DNA of 45,531 nucleotides from JBKXSZ01 sp047017005 (GCA_047017005.1 JBKXSZ010000010.1:1-45531); one strand, 5' to 3'. Counted from the stretch's first letter, positions 17,672 to 26,306 are shown. Made by a program: numbers and translations. The notes: generated by a model from the letters alone, not told the origin.

Positions 17672-18358
17672 ATGCATATTAGAGTAAATTTGAAAATTTT
17701 TCTATTTATTGCTATTTTTTATTTTACAAAACAAATTGAAATCTACGGGGTTTTAATGCTATTTGCCTTCCTACATGAAATAGGACATCTTCTATGTGGA
17801 ATTTTCCTAGGACTAAAACCAAAAGAATTAAAAATCATGCCTTTAGGTCTATGTGTTTCTTTTCAAGTAACACCGGACGAATATAACGAGAAAATACAAA
17901 AAGGAAATAAAATTGTATTAAAAAAACTAGCAATCGCAATAGCAGGACCAATTACAAACTTTGCTTTAGCTATACTATACATCTTGTTTCCTATCTTTTC
18001 TTTCGGAATGGGAAGAGAGATTATGGTATATAGTAATTTAGTAATCGGAATATTTAATTTAATTCCAATTTATCCATTAGATGGTGGAAGAATTTTGCAT
18101 CACTTATTTCATTTAAAATTGGGATTAAAAAAAGCGAATGAAAAAATATATCATATTACGAATCAGACGGTAGCGATATTGACAGCTATAACTAGTATTG
18201 CTATTTACTATTTTAAAAATATTGCATTGTTATTTATTCTTGCTTATTTATGGTATTTAGTAATTCAAGAAAATAGGATGTATCATATAAAAAAACACAT
18301 GTATGAAATGATACAAAAAGAAAAACAAGAAAGCAAAGAACTTGAGTCGATTTCCTAA
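17672..18358 (+). CDS. spoIVFB: SpoIVFB-like site-2 intramembrane metalloprotease (M50)
   Basis: 228 aa, polytopic. The zinc motif HEIGH (residues 35-39) lies in the second hydrophobic helix and the third ligand is in NLIPIYPLDGGRIL, the arrangement of SpoIVFB. A hydrophilic C-terminal tail follows (HIKKHMYEMIQKEKQESKE); in known SpoIVFB this end is a CBS domain, absent or shortened here. Its expected job is intramembrane cleavage of pro-sigma-K in the mother cell. It starts 14 bases after spoIVFA with AAAGGAGGA, so they form one operon. Confidence 0.88.
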   Translation: MHIRVNLKIFLFIAIFYFTKQIEIYGVLMLFAFLHEIGHLLCGIFLGLKPKELKIMPLGLCVSFQVTPDEYNEKIQKGNKIVLKKLAIAIAGPITNFALAILYILFPIFSFGMGREIMVYSNLVIGIFNLIPIYPLDGGRILHHLFHLKLGLKKANEKIYHITNQTVAILTAITSIAIYYFKNIALLFILAYLWYLVIQENRMYHIKKHMYEMIQKEKQESKELESIS

Positions 18359-18421
18359 AAAGCATTGAAATAAAATGGAATTAATAGTAAACTATATACA
18401 AAAGAAAGACTCTTTTTAGGA
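18353..18421 (+). repeat. 10-bp inverted repeat spanning spoIVFB stop to pilin-gene ribosome site
   Basis: TCCTAAAAAG (18353-18362, including the spoIVFB stop) is exactly complementary to CTTTTTAGGA (18412-18421), whose end is part of the AGGAGG of the next gene. Folding in a read-through transcript would hide that ribosome site. Confidence 0.55.
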
Positions 18422-18428
18422 GGAGAAA

Positions 18429-19752
18429 ATGCAAAAGATGAAGAAATTAAACAAAGGGATATCTTTAATGACTTTAGTTATTGCTGTAGTTATCATGTTG
18501 ATTATTACTTCTGTATTAGTGTATTCCACCAATAATAGTATTAAAATGAAAAGACTAAACGATATGTATAATGACATTACGCTATTACAAGATAAAGTAT
18601 CTAATTATTATACACAATATGGAAAAATACCGGCTTTAAAAGAAATAGATATAACGATACCACAAGCAAGTAGAAATCCAAATGATAATGGTCAATACTA
18701 TGTTATTGATTTAGAAGCAATGGAAAATATAACATTAACTTATGGACAAGGCTTCTATGAAAGCAAGAGCGGTGGTTTTAATACAGATACTTATATTATA
18801 AATGGACAGAGTCATGAAATTTATTATGCAAAAGGAATTAATTATGAAGGAACAAAATATTATACAAAACCAGGCAATTATACAAAAGTAGATGTTCCTG
18901 CCATAGTAGAGGGAACAACTATACCAAAAGGTTTTTATTATGTGGGAGGAACAAAGGATTCAGGTCTTATTATTTCGGATTCTAGTGAAGATGCAAATAA
19001 AGGAGAAAGTTGGGAAGTAGCTAAAACATTAAAAGGAAACCAATTTGTATGGATACCAGTAGAAAATATAGCTGATTTTAAAACTTATGAGGGGTATTCT
19101 AACAAAGCTTTGCAGGGATATTTATCTAATTGTACAGAACCGTCTACAAGAGGCTATGCAAATGAAATAGAAGAATATAATAGCATGAAAGCTAGTGTAG
19201 TAGCCAATAAAGGATTCTATATTGCCCGTTATGAAACGGGAAAGGAAAATAATAAACCAGTAAGTAAGCAAGGTGCGAATGTATGGACTAGTATCCCATG
19301 GGGAACTAGCATGAGTGATATTGGAACAACAGGAGCAGTCTATCAATCTCAAAATATGTATACCAATAAAAACACTTATGGAGTAACCAGTACTCTTTGT
19401 TATGGAGTACAGTGGGATGCCGTAATGGCATTTATAGACCCGGCATATAAAACAGGAACCTGTGATGTAGAAACATCCTTTGTAGCAAATTCTACAGGAA
19501 AAGGAAATTATTCAGGAACTATAGCTTTAGCAGGTTCTAGTAGTAATTATGTACAAAAGAATATTTATGATTTAGCAGGAAATGTGTATGAATGGACAAT
19601 GGAAGAGAGTTCTAGTAAACTTGATATTTTCCGTGTGGGACGAGGCGGTAGTGATAGTAATGGTTTAGATACTCCTGCTTCAAACCGTATTAATTATACA
19701 CCGGACTATGCACAGAATGATAGACGGATTCCGAGTAGCACTTTATTTATAA
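18429..19752 (+). CDS. Pseudopilin with C-terminal FGE/C-type-lectin-like domain; last residues frameshifted
   Basis: A type IV prepilin-like N-terminus (KKLNKGISLMTLVIAVVIM, lacking the usual Glu5) anchors the protein. It continues through a pilin-like segment (residues about 40-150) into a formylglycine-generating-enzyme/C-type-lectin-fold domain with FVWIPV, GFYIARYETG, YDLAGNVYEWT and RVGRGGS. As written it ends NDRRIPSSTLFII at 19757. Deleting C19725 gives NDRGFRVALYL and a TAA at 19750-19752, which is the canonical FGE-domain ending; corrected length 440 aa. FGE-like domains on pilins are used as surface display modules and are frequent targets of diversity-generating retroelements. No reverse transcriptase is in the window. 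Confidence 0.8.
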
Positions 19753-19787
19753 TTTAGAGAATAAAATTAAAAAGAAAAAGGAGAAAT

Positions 19788-20462
19788 ATGAATAGAACAA
19801 AATTAAAAGATAGAATATTACCAACATATACAAAAGGGGAAGAAATATTTAATATGACATCTCATATCGTAGGAGCAGCTTTAGGAGTAGTAGTAACTGT
19901 ATTATGTATTGTCTTTGCTGCAATTCATGGAAATGTGTATGGAGTAGTTAGTGGTGCCATTTATGGGGTAACCATGATTTTACTTTATACAATGTCAAGT
20001 ATATATCACGGGTTAAAACCGGAAAGACCATCTAAAAGAGTATTTCAGGTAATAGACCACTGTTCTATCTTTTTATTAATAGCAGGTTCTTATACACCAT
20101 TTTGCCTAGTTACTTTTCGAGAATATAACCCTGCACTAGGATGGGGAATGTTTGGCTTCATCTGGTTAATGGCCGTTATAGGGATTACTTTAAACGCGAT
20201 TGATATTAAAAAGTTTAAAGTATTTTCCATGATATGTTATTTGGGTATGGGATGGTGCATTATATTTAAAGCAAATTTACTTCCTCAACTATTAAACATA
20301 CCAGGATTAATCTTGTTAGTTAGTGGAGGAGTAGCCTATACAGTTGGAGCGATTTTATATGGGATAGGAAAAAAACATAAATATATGCATTCTGTATTTC
20401 ATTTATTTATTTTGTTAGGTAGTTTGTTGCAATTTTTCTGTATTCTATTATATGTTATGTAA
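19788..20462 (+). CDS. Hemolysin III/PAQR family membrane protein
   Basis: 224 aa with seven predicted helices. The family signatures are clear: EIFNMTSHIVGAALG, MSSIYHGLK with the metal-site His, IDHCSIFLLIAGSYTPF, and the late KYMHSVFHLFILLGS His pair. Bacterial members (YqfA/HlyIII) are integral membrane proteins of uncertain biochemical role; the eukaryotic relatives are adiponectin/progestin receptors with a zinc-dependent hydrolase-like site. It lies 35 bp after the pilin gene with its own AAAGGAG. Confidence 0.92.
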   Translation: MNRTKLKDRILPTYTKGEEIFNMTSHIVGAALGVVVTVLCIVFAAIHGNVYGVVSGAIYGVTMILLYTMSSIYHGLKPERPSKRVFQVIDHCSIFLLIAGSYTPFCLVTFREYNPALGWGMFGFIWLMAVIGITLNAIDIKKFKVFSMICYLGMGWCIIFKANLLPQLLNIPGLILLVSGGVAYTVGAILYGIGKKHKYMHSVFHLFILLGSLLQFFCILLYVM

Positions 20463-20517
20463 CTAAATAAAAAACAAGGATTGGAAAAAGTAAGATAACG
20501 AAAATTGTGAAAAAGTA

Positions 20518-20546
20518 TTGCGAATAAAAGAAAAATATGGTAAAAT
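20518..20546 (+). promoter_or_regulatory. Sigma-A promoter of rpsF-ssb-rpsR
   Basis: TTGCGA (20518-20523), a 17-bp spacer and TAAAAT (20541-20546). The -10 overlaps the left arm of the terminator-like stem at 20542-20580, so transcripts from here (start near 20553) lack that arm. Confidence 0.75.
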
Positions 20547-20585
20547 AGCAAAGCGTATGAGAAAATAGCTTTGCTATTTTTCATC
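20542..20585 (+). terminator. Terminator-like hairpin between hlyIII and rpsF
   Basis: AAAATAGCAAAGC (20542-20554) is perfectly complementary to GCTTTGCTATTTT (20568-20580), with a 13-nt loop and a short T-run. It probably ends read-through from the hemolysin III gene. Confidence 0.7.
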
Positions 20586-20588
20586 CTT

Positions 20589-20609
20589 ACCCACATAAGA
20601 GGTGTGGGT
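20589..20609 (+). promoter_or_regulatory. rpsF leader hairpin, possible S6:S18 autoregulatory element
   Basis: ACCCACA (20589-20595) pairs with TGTGGGT (20603-20609), about 10 nt before the AAGGAGG of rpsF. Many bacteria carry an S6:S18-binding leader at this position. I cannot confirm the consensus bulge, so the assignment rests on position. Confidence 0.45.
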
Positions 20610-20636
20610 TATATAGCCATAAGGAGGTGGAGAATA

Positions 20637-20924
20637 ATGAATAAATACGAAAGCGTTATCATTATTAAGCCAAGTCTAGATGAAGAAGCTGTAAAAGCAG
20701 AGATCACAAAATATACAGACTTGATTAATAAAAATGGAAAAGTAGAGAGCGCAGAAGAATTAGGTAAGAAAAAATTAGCTTATGAAGTAAAGAAAAACAA
20801 AGAAGGATACTATGTAGTTTTCACATTTGAAGCAAAACCAGATTCTATTGACGAGCTTGAAAGAATTTACAGAATTGATGACTCTGTTATCAAATTTATC
20901 GTAGTAAGAAAAGACGAAGAATAA
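20637..20924 (+). CDS. rpsF: 30S ribosomal protein S6
   Basis: 95 aa with the S6 opening MNKYESVIIIKPSL and the segments NKNGKVESAEELGKKKLAYEV and YRIDDSVIKFIVVR. It binds S18 and the 16S central domain. AAGGAGGTGG precedes the ATG; upstream in-frame codons are not part of the protein. The rpsF-ssb-rpsR order is the classic bacterial cluster. Confidence 0.97.
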   Translation: MNKYESVIIIKPSLDEEAVKAEITKYTDLINKNGKVESAEELGKKKLAYEVKKNKEGYYVVFTFEAKPDSIDELERIYRIDDSVIKFIVVRKDEE

Positions 20925-20970
20925 TAAAATTATTCGAGGGGGCCTTTTAAAGAAAGGTGAGGTATAAAAT

Positions 20971-21396
20971 ATGAATAAAGTAATTTTAATGGGTAGATTA
21001 ACAAGAGATCCAGAAGTAAGATACACACAAACAAATAATACATTAGTTGCATCTTTTTCACTTGCTGTAAACAGAAGATTTGTAAGACAAGGTGAAGAAA
21101 GACAAGCAGATTTCATCAATATCGTTGCATGGAGCAAACTTGGTGAATTTTGTAGCAAATATTTCAAAAAAGGTCAACAAGTAGGAATTATCGGAAGAAT
21201 CCAAACAAGAACTTGGGATGATGAAAACGGAAATAAACGTTATGTAACAGAAGTTGTTGCAGAAGAAGCATATTTTGCAGATAGCAAGAGAGACGGAGAT
21301 AGTGGAGCTGGAACTTTTGATGGTACATTCGGAAGTATGCCAGGAAATACAAGTTCTGAATTTGAAGTTTCTTCAAATGATGACCTACCATTCTAA
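20971..21396 (+). CDS. ssb: Single-stranded DNA-binding protein
   Basis: 141 aa. The OB fold is clear (MNKVILMGRLTRDPEVRYT, FINIVAWSKLGEFCSKYFKKGQQV, IQTRTWDDENGNKRYVTEVVA), then a short Gly/Ser-rich linker and the acidic partner-binding tip DDLPF. It coats single-stranded DNA in replication and repair. It sits between rpsF and rpsR as usual. Confidence 0.97.
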   Translation: MNKVILMGRLTRDPEVRYTQTNNTLVASFSLAVNRRFVRQGEERQADFINIVAWSKLGEFCSKYFKKGQQVGIIGRIQTRTWDDENGNKRYVTEVVAEEAYFADSKRDGDSGAGTFDGTFGSMPGNTSSEFEVSSNDDLPF

Positions 21397-21415
21397 AAAA
21401 GAGGGGGGAAATAAA

Positions 21416-21697
21416 ATGGCAGAAAGAAAACCAAATAATAACAAAAATAGCAGAAGAAATGATGATGATTATAATCCAAGATTCAGAAAAATGAGAAAAA
21501 AGGTATGCCCTTTATGTGCAGATAAAGAATTAGTTTTAGATTATAAAAACCCAGAACAATTAAAGAAATTTATCAATGATAAAGGTAAAATCTTACCTAG
21601 AAGAGCAACTGGAGCTTGTGCAAAACATCAAAGAGACATCACATTAGCTGTTAAAAGAGCAAGACATATTGCTGTATTACCATATACACAACAATAA
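21416..21697 (+). CDS. rpsR: 30S ribosomal protein S18
   Basis: 93 aa. The N-terminal tail is rich in Asn/Arg/Asp, followed by the S18 core: LDYKNPEQLKKFINDKGKILPRRATG and AKHQRDITLAVKRARHIAVLPY. Cysteines in KVCPLCADK and GACAKH suggest the zinc-binding (Cys-plus) form of S18. The ATG at 21416 follows GAGGGGGG. A terminator follows, closing the operon. Confidence 0.97.
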   Translation: MAERKPNNNKNSRRNDDDYNPRFRKMRKKVCPLCADKELVLDYKNPEQLKKFINDKGKILPRRATGACAKHQRDITLAVKRARHIAVLPYTQQ

Positions 21698-21702
21698 AAA
21701 CC

Positions 21703-21734
21703 AAGAGAGAAGTAAATAATCTTCTCTCTTTTTT
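21703..21734 (+). terminator. Intrinsic terminator of rpsF-ssb-rpsR
   Basis: AAGAGAGAAG (21703-21712) pairs perfectly with CTTCTCTCTT (21721-21730), 8-nt loop, T-run. Confidence 0.9.
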
Positions 21735-21826
21735 ATTGGATAACCAAAGTGTATGTTTAAACATATAATAAAAGGTAAATAATACATAAAAGAGGTAAAA
21801 GTAGGAAAAAGAGGTGAAAGAAGATA

Positions 21827-22687
21827 GTGAAGATAGGTATTGCTTTATCTGGAGGAGGAATTCGAGGCATTGCACATGCAGGAGCGCTAAAAGCATTAGA
21901 AGAAAATAATATACCCATTCATATTATAGGAGGAACTAGTTCGGGAAGTTTAGTTGGTAGCCTTTATGCAATGGGATATTCACCATACTATATTTATGTA
22001 CTTTTTAAACGTTATGCAGAGGATATCTGTGAATTTAGTAATGTTCCCATTGTATCTGGAATAGGAAGTTTTTTAAGCAATAAAAAAATAACATTGGATG
22101 GCTTAAAATCAGGAGAGAATATTGAAAAAGCATATAATCAAATCGCATTGAGAAAAGGAATTCGCTCTCTTAATGATATCCAAATGCCATTAGTAATTCC
22201 AACAGTAGACATTAAAGAGGAAAGAGAATATATTTTTACCAATAGGTTACCAAAAGACAATAAAGACCATATGCGATATATAACAGGCATATCTGTAGGA
22301 AAAGCAGTAAGAGCAAGTAGTAGTTTTCCAGCAGTATTTTCACCATGTAAAATAAAAAATCACCTCTTTATTGATGGAGGCGCATTAGATAACATTCCAA
22401 TCGAAGAGGTAAGAAAACAAGGAGCAGATAAGGTAATTTCGGTAAAATTCAATGGAGATCGAATTGAGGAAGATGGTAATATTATTGATATTGTAATGAA
22501 AGTAATTGATATTATGGGAAATAAAATAGTAGAAGAAAACGTAAATTCAAGTGATATTGTTCTAAATGTTTGTACTGAAAAAACTGGACTATTAGATATC
22601 GATAAATTAGACTCATGCTATCAGGCAGGATACATGACCGTGATGAATAATATAGAACAAATAAGAGAGAAAATTTTCTTGAAATAA
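21827..22687 (+). CDS. Patatin-like phospholipase (RssA/NTE family)
   Basis: 286 aa serine lipid acyl hydrolase with the patatin catalytic dyad and oxyanion features. Near the start is the Gly-rich oxyanion segment SGGGIRGIAHAGAL, then the nucleophile elbow GGTSSGSLVG and later the Asp in FIDGGALDNIP. There is no signal peptide, so it is cytoplasmic or peripheral and presumably acts on membrane phospholipids. It starts with GTG, with AGAGGTG upstream, and stands alone with its own terminator at 22752. Confidence 0.92.
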   Translation: MKIGIALSGGGIRGIAHAGALKALEENNIPIHIIGGTSSGSLVGSLYAMGYSPYYIYVLFKRYAEDICEFSNVPIVSGIGSFLSNKKITLDGLKSGENIEKAYNQIALRKGIRSLNDIQMPLVIPTVDIKEEREYIFTNRLPKDNKDHMRYITGISVGKAVRASSSFPAVFSPCKIKNHLFIDGGALDNIPIEEVRKQGADKVISVKFNGDRIEEDGNIIDIVMKVIDIMGNKIVEENVNSSDIVLNVCTEKTGLLDIDKLDSCYQAGYMTVMNNIEQIREKIFLK

Positions 22688-22751
22688 CACTTCAAAATCT
22701 AATAATCAAGGATTCCGTGTAGCCTATTATTTATAATGAAAATAATAAACT

Positions 22752-22788
22752 AAAAAGTAACGATTTCATTCTAGAATCGTTACTTTTT
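22752..22788 (+). terminator. Intrinsic terminator after the patatin gene
   Basis: AAAAAGTAACGATT (22752-22765) and AATCGTTACTTTTT (22775-22788) form a perfect 14-bp stem. Confidence 0.85.
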
Positions 22789-22814
22789 AGCATGATATAT
22801 GCATGAATTTACAT

Positions 22815-22843
22815 TTGTAAAAACGACCATTCCGTGATAAAAT
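22815..22843 (+). promoter_or_regulatory. Sigma-A promoter of the zinc uptake operon
   Basis: TTGTAA (22815-22820), a 17-bp spacer and TAAAAT (22838-22843), 31 bp before the GTG start. I see no clear Zur dyad. Confidence 0.65.
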
Positions 22844-22874
22844 AAACTTGTATCAATTTTAGGAGGAAACATAA

Positions 22875-23783
22875 GTGAAGAAAAGTACAAAAATTATTGT
22901 TGGAGTGAGTATTACTCTTTTAATATTAATTGGAATAGTATTAGGAATAGCTATGAATAAAAAAGAAAATAAAACAGGAATAAAAAGCGGAGAGTTTAAA
23001 GTAGTAACCTCCTTTTATCCAATCTATCTTGCAACATTAAATATAACAGAAGGAGCAAATCAAGTAGAAGTAACGAATATGGCAGAGATGAATGGAGGAT
23101 GCATTCATGACTATACGCTAAACACACAAGATTTAGTAAAATTACAAGGTGCTAATGTATTTATCGAAAATGGATTAGAAATGGAGAATTTTACAGATAA
23201 AATATTACAAACCTATAATCAAATTGAAATTATTGATAGTAGTAGAAATCTAACCAACCTTATAAAAAATGAACAAGAAACAAATGGCCATGTATGGACA
23301 AGTATAGAAAACTATAGCAGCCAAGTAAGCACCATAGCAGATAGATTAAGTGAAATAAATCCTCAAAATGAAGAGGTATATCAAAGAAACAAAGAAAACT
23401 ATGTTAAAAAGCTAGAAGAGTTAAAAAAACAATATGAAACAGAACTTAGCAAATTAAAGGGAAAACAAGCCATTTCCTTAAACGAAAGCTTTAATTATTT
23501 AGCAAGAGAAGTAGGAATGGAAGTAACAGCAATTGAAACAGACCATGAAGAAAGCACATTATCAGCAGAAACCATTCATACTTTAGTTGATAAAATGAAG
23601 CAAGAACAAATACAAATCATCTTAATTGATGAAAATGATAATACGAAAAATGCAGAATTGTTAGCAAAAGAAACAGGGGCTAAAATATATAAATTAAATT
23701 CAATTATGTCTGGAACTTTTAATAAAGACCAATACATTGATAATATGAAAAACAATTTAGAGGTATTAAAACAAATACCTTAA
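22875..23783 (+). CDS. znuA: Zinc/manganese ABC transporter substrate-binding protein (ZnuA-like)
   Basis: 302 aa. An N-terminal signal anchor (residues about 5-27) has no obvious lipobox Cys, so it may be membrane-tethered. The cluster A-I binding-protein fold follows: VVTSFYPIYLATLNITEG, GGCIHDYTL with the first metal His, VFIENGLEMENF, GHVWTS with the second His, and later ISLNESFNYLAREVGM and IILIDENDNTKNAELLAKETG. A His-rich loop is not evident. GTG start, 8 nt after AGGAGG. It heads a three-gene import operon. Confidence 0.9.
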   Translation: MKKSTKIIVGVSITLLILIGIVLGIAMNKKENKTGIKSGEFKVVTSFYPIYLATLNITEGANQVEVTNMAEMNGGCIHDYTLNTQDLVKLQGANVFIENGLEMENFTDKILQTYNQIEIIDSSRNLTNLIKNEQETNGHVWTSIENYSSQVSTIADRLSEINPQNEEVYQRNKENYVKKLEELKKQYETELSKLKGKQAISLNESFNYLAREVGMEVTAIETDHEESTLSAETIHTLVDKMKQEQIQIILIDENDNTKNAELLAKETGAKIYKLNSIMSGTFNKDQYIDNMKNNLEVLKQIP

Positions 23784-23822
23784 AAATAAAATCGAAAAGA
23801 AAACTAAAAAGGAAAAGAGAAG

Positions 23823-24554
23823 ATGGAAGAAAAATTAACTTGTGGTTTACACTGTACGAAAATTAATCATATTTCTGTTAGCATCGGAAAAGAGAAAATT
23901 TTAGAGGATGTTAATATTCATATTCATTGTGGAGAATTAACTGTTCTAATTGGAGAGAATGGGGCAGGAAAATCGACTCTATTAAAAGCAATTTTAGACG
24001 AAGTACCACATACCGGAAATATTACTTTTTTTGATATGAAAAAAAATAAAACAGAACATATAAAGATCGGATATGTACCACAAAGTATTAATATAGAAAG
24101 ACATATGCCAACTACAGTCTATGATATGTTTGCTTCCTTTATTTCCAATAAACCAGTTTGGATAAGAAAAGATAAAAAAGTATATGAAGAAATAAAACAG
24201 CATTTAGCGATATTTGGTGCAGAAAAACTAATTGATAAGGGAATTGGAAACTTATCAGGAGGAGAATTACAAAGAGTTCTATTAGCAGTTGCAACAAAGC
24301 CAATTCCTAATCTATTAATATTGGACGAACCGGTATCAGGAATTGATAAAAATGGGATTCGACACTTCTATGAAATTGTAAAACATTTAAAGGAAAAATA
24401 TGATATGTCAATTATTTTGGTATCTCATGATTTGGATCTAGTAAAAAAATATGCAGATAGAGTTATCTTATTAGACAAAATAATTTTAAAAGAAGGAACG
24501 CCAGAAGAAGTATATAATAGTAAAGAATTCCAAAAAAAATTCGGAAAGATATAA
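23823..24554 (+). CDS. znuC: Zinc/manganese ABC transporter ATP-binding protein
   Basis: 243 aa ABC ATPase powering the importer: Walker A GENGAGKST, Q-loop YVPQS, signature LSGGELQR, Walker B LLILDEP and switch His VSHD. It lies between the binding protein and the permease in the usual A-C-B order. The start ATG at 23823 follows AAAGGAAAAGAGAAG. Confidence 0.94.
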   Translation: MEEKLTCGLHCTKINHISVSIGKEKILEDVNIHIHCGELTVLIGENGAGKSTLLKAILDEVPHTGNITFFDMKKNKTEHIKIGYVPQSINIERHMPTTVYDMFASFISNKPVWIRKDKKVYEEIKQHLAIFGAEKLIDKGIGNLSGGELQRVLLAVATKPIPNLLILDEPVSGIDKNGIRHFYEIVKHLKEKYDMSIILVSHDLDLVKKYADRVILLDKIILKEGTPEEVYNSKEFQKKFGKI

Positions 24555-24612
24555 AACTTAAAAATAAGAAATAAAAACTAGGGAAAAAGAAAATAAAAAG
24601 GAAAAAAAGAAA

Positions 24613-25455
24613 ATGGAACTTGTATATAATGTAATGGAAATAATACTACCATTCCAATTTATGCAATATGATTTTATGAAAAATGCAATGCTTGCTATTT
24701 TACTCATATCTCCCATATTTGCAATATTAGGAACGATGATAGTAAATAATAAAATGGCATTCTTCTCGGATGCACTAGGGCATTCTGCCTTAACGGGAAT
24801 TGCCATAGGCCTATTATTTGGAATAGGGAATGTTAATATATCGATGATTTTATTTGCCATTTTATTTGCAATAGGATTAAATATGGTAAAACACAGAACA
24901 ACTTATGGCGCAGACACCATTATTAGTGTTTTCTCTTCTATTGCAATTGCACTGGGCTTAGCAATATTGGCACAAAGTGGTAATTTTAATAAATATTCAA
25001 GCTATTTAGTAGGAGATATTTTGAGTATATCTATTCAAGAAATTATGTATCTTGTTATTGCATTTATTGTTGTATTTGCATTTTGGTTCTTTTTCTTTAA
25101 CAAACTAAACAGTGTTAGCATTAATTCTAGCTTAGCAAAGAGTAAAGGAATTAAAGTAAAAGTAATGGATAATATATTTGTTATTCTAATTGCAATTATG
25201 GTTATGTTATCCATTCGCTGGATAGGAATTTTATTAATTAATTCTCTATTAATTTTACCAGCGGCAGCAAGTAGAAATATAGCGAAAAATATGAGAAGCT
25301 ATCATGGATATGCTATTATATTCTCTCTACTATCTGGAATAGTAGGAGTAATTTTATCTTTCTACCTCAACATTCCAACAGGACCAATGATTGTTATTCT
25401 TTCTGGTATCATTTATTTTATTACTTTTCTATTAAAGAATGAGGTAAAAGAATAA
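24613..25455 (+). CDS. znuB: Zinc/manganese ABC transporter permease
   Basis: 280 aa with about eight hydrophobic helices. ABC-3 family features include MAFFSDALGHSALTGIAIG, YGADTIISVFSSIAIALG, SYLVGDILSIS and LLINSLLILPAAASRNIAKN, the last being the coupling-helix region. Co-operonic with znuA and znuC. It is followed by a terminator shared with the convergent pflA. Confidence 0.93.
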   Translation: MELVYNVMEIILPFQFMQYDFMKNAMLAILLISPIFAILGTMIVNNKMAFFSDALGHSALTGIAIGLLFGIGNVNISMILFAILFAIGLNMVKHRTTYGADTIISVFSSIAIALGLAILAQSGNFNKYSSYLVGDILSISIQEIMYLVIAFIVVFAFWFFFFNKLNSVSINSSLAKSKGIKVKVMDNIFVILIAIMVMLSIRWIGILLINSLLILPAAASRNIAKNMRSYHGYAIIFSLLSGIVGVILSFYLNIPTGPMIVILSGIIYFITFLLKNEVKE

Positions 25456-25516
25456 TGCAAGAAGAATAGGAATAAGTAAGAAAAGATAGAGGGAAAACAG
25501 GATAGATAGAAAATGG

Positions 25517-25552
25517 AAAAATACTTGAGATTAAATCCCAAGTATTTTTTTT
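25517..25552. terminator. Terminator between znuB and pflA
   Basis: AAAAATACTTG (25517-25527) pairs with CAAGTATTTTT (25539-25549), followed by more T. The right arm lies inside the last codons of pflA. Strong for the plus strand, weaker for the minus strand. Confidence 0.8.
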
Positions 25553-26262
25553 ACTCTTGCTACATCTTGTACTGTAGCATCTGGAACATCACTTAATTCA
25601 TATTGGACACCAAGTTTTTCCCATTTATATTCTCCCATACTATGATATGGCAAAATCTCTATCTTTTTTACGGTTTTTAAAGTAGATAAAAATTCTTTTA
25701 ATTTTAATAAGTCATCTTCGTGGTCTGTAATACCAGGGACTAAAACTTGACGAATCCACATTGCCTTTCCATTATCACTTAAATAACGAGCAAAAGCTAA
25801 TTCCTTTTCATTTGGAAAACCAACTAATTCTTTACATTCTATAGAGTCAATATGTTTAATATCTAATAAAAACAAATCCGTTAAAGAGATAAGTTCTTTT
25901 ATTTTAGGGGTAATATCAAACATACCCGAAGTATCAATAGCAGTAGGAATACCTTCTTTTTTTAGTTCCTTAAAAAGATTAACTAAAAAGCGAGCTTGAA
26001 GTAAAGGCTCTCCGCCACTAACAGTAACTCCACCACCGGAAGGAAGAATATAGTTTTTATATCGTCTGATCTTATCCATTAATTCTTCTATAGTCATAAC
26101 TTGTCCACTTTTTGTAGACCAAGTATCGCGATTCTGGCAATATTTACAATGTAAAGGGCAACCCTGAAAAAAGATAACAAATCGAATTCCAGGTCCGTCT
26201 ACTGCTCCAAAAGTTTCAATAGAATGGATACGGGCTTGCTTTTCTAAATCAATTTCACTCAT
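25531..26262 (-). CDS. pflA: Pyruvate formate-lyase activating enzyme (radical SAM)
   Basis: Makes the glycyl radical on PflB. 243 aa, with SIETFGAVDGPGIRFVIF, the cluster motif GCPLHCKYC (Cys35, Cys39, Cys42), VTVSGGEPLLQ and DLFLLDIKHI. On the minus strand AGGTGA directly touches the ATG at 26271 but is 9 nt from the ATG at 26262, so the shorter form is preferred. It lies downstream of pflB with its own promoter (26307-26335) after the pflB terminator. Confidence 0.95.
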   Translation of the reverse strand: MSEIDLEKQARIHSIETFGAVDGPGIRFVIFFQGCPLHCKYCQNRDTWSTKSGQVMTIEELMDKIRRYKNYILPSGGGVTVSGGEPLLQARFLVNLFKELKKEGIPTAIDTSGMFDITPKIKELISLTDLFLLDIKHIDSIECKELVGFPNEKELAFARYLSDNGKAMWIRQVLVPGITDHEDDLLKLKEFLSTLKTVKKIEILPYHSMGEYKWEKLGVQYELSDVPDATVQDVARVKKILGI

Positions 26263-26306
26263 AATAGTCATTCACCTAATTTCTAAAATATTAATTGCTA
26301 TCTATT

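Noticed and set aside
18429..20462. A complete diversity-generating retroelement.
   Set aside because: No reverse transcriptase, accessory gene or template repeat is visible in the window; only the candidate target is reported.
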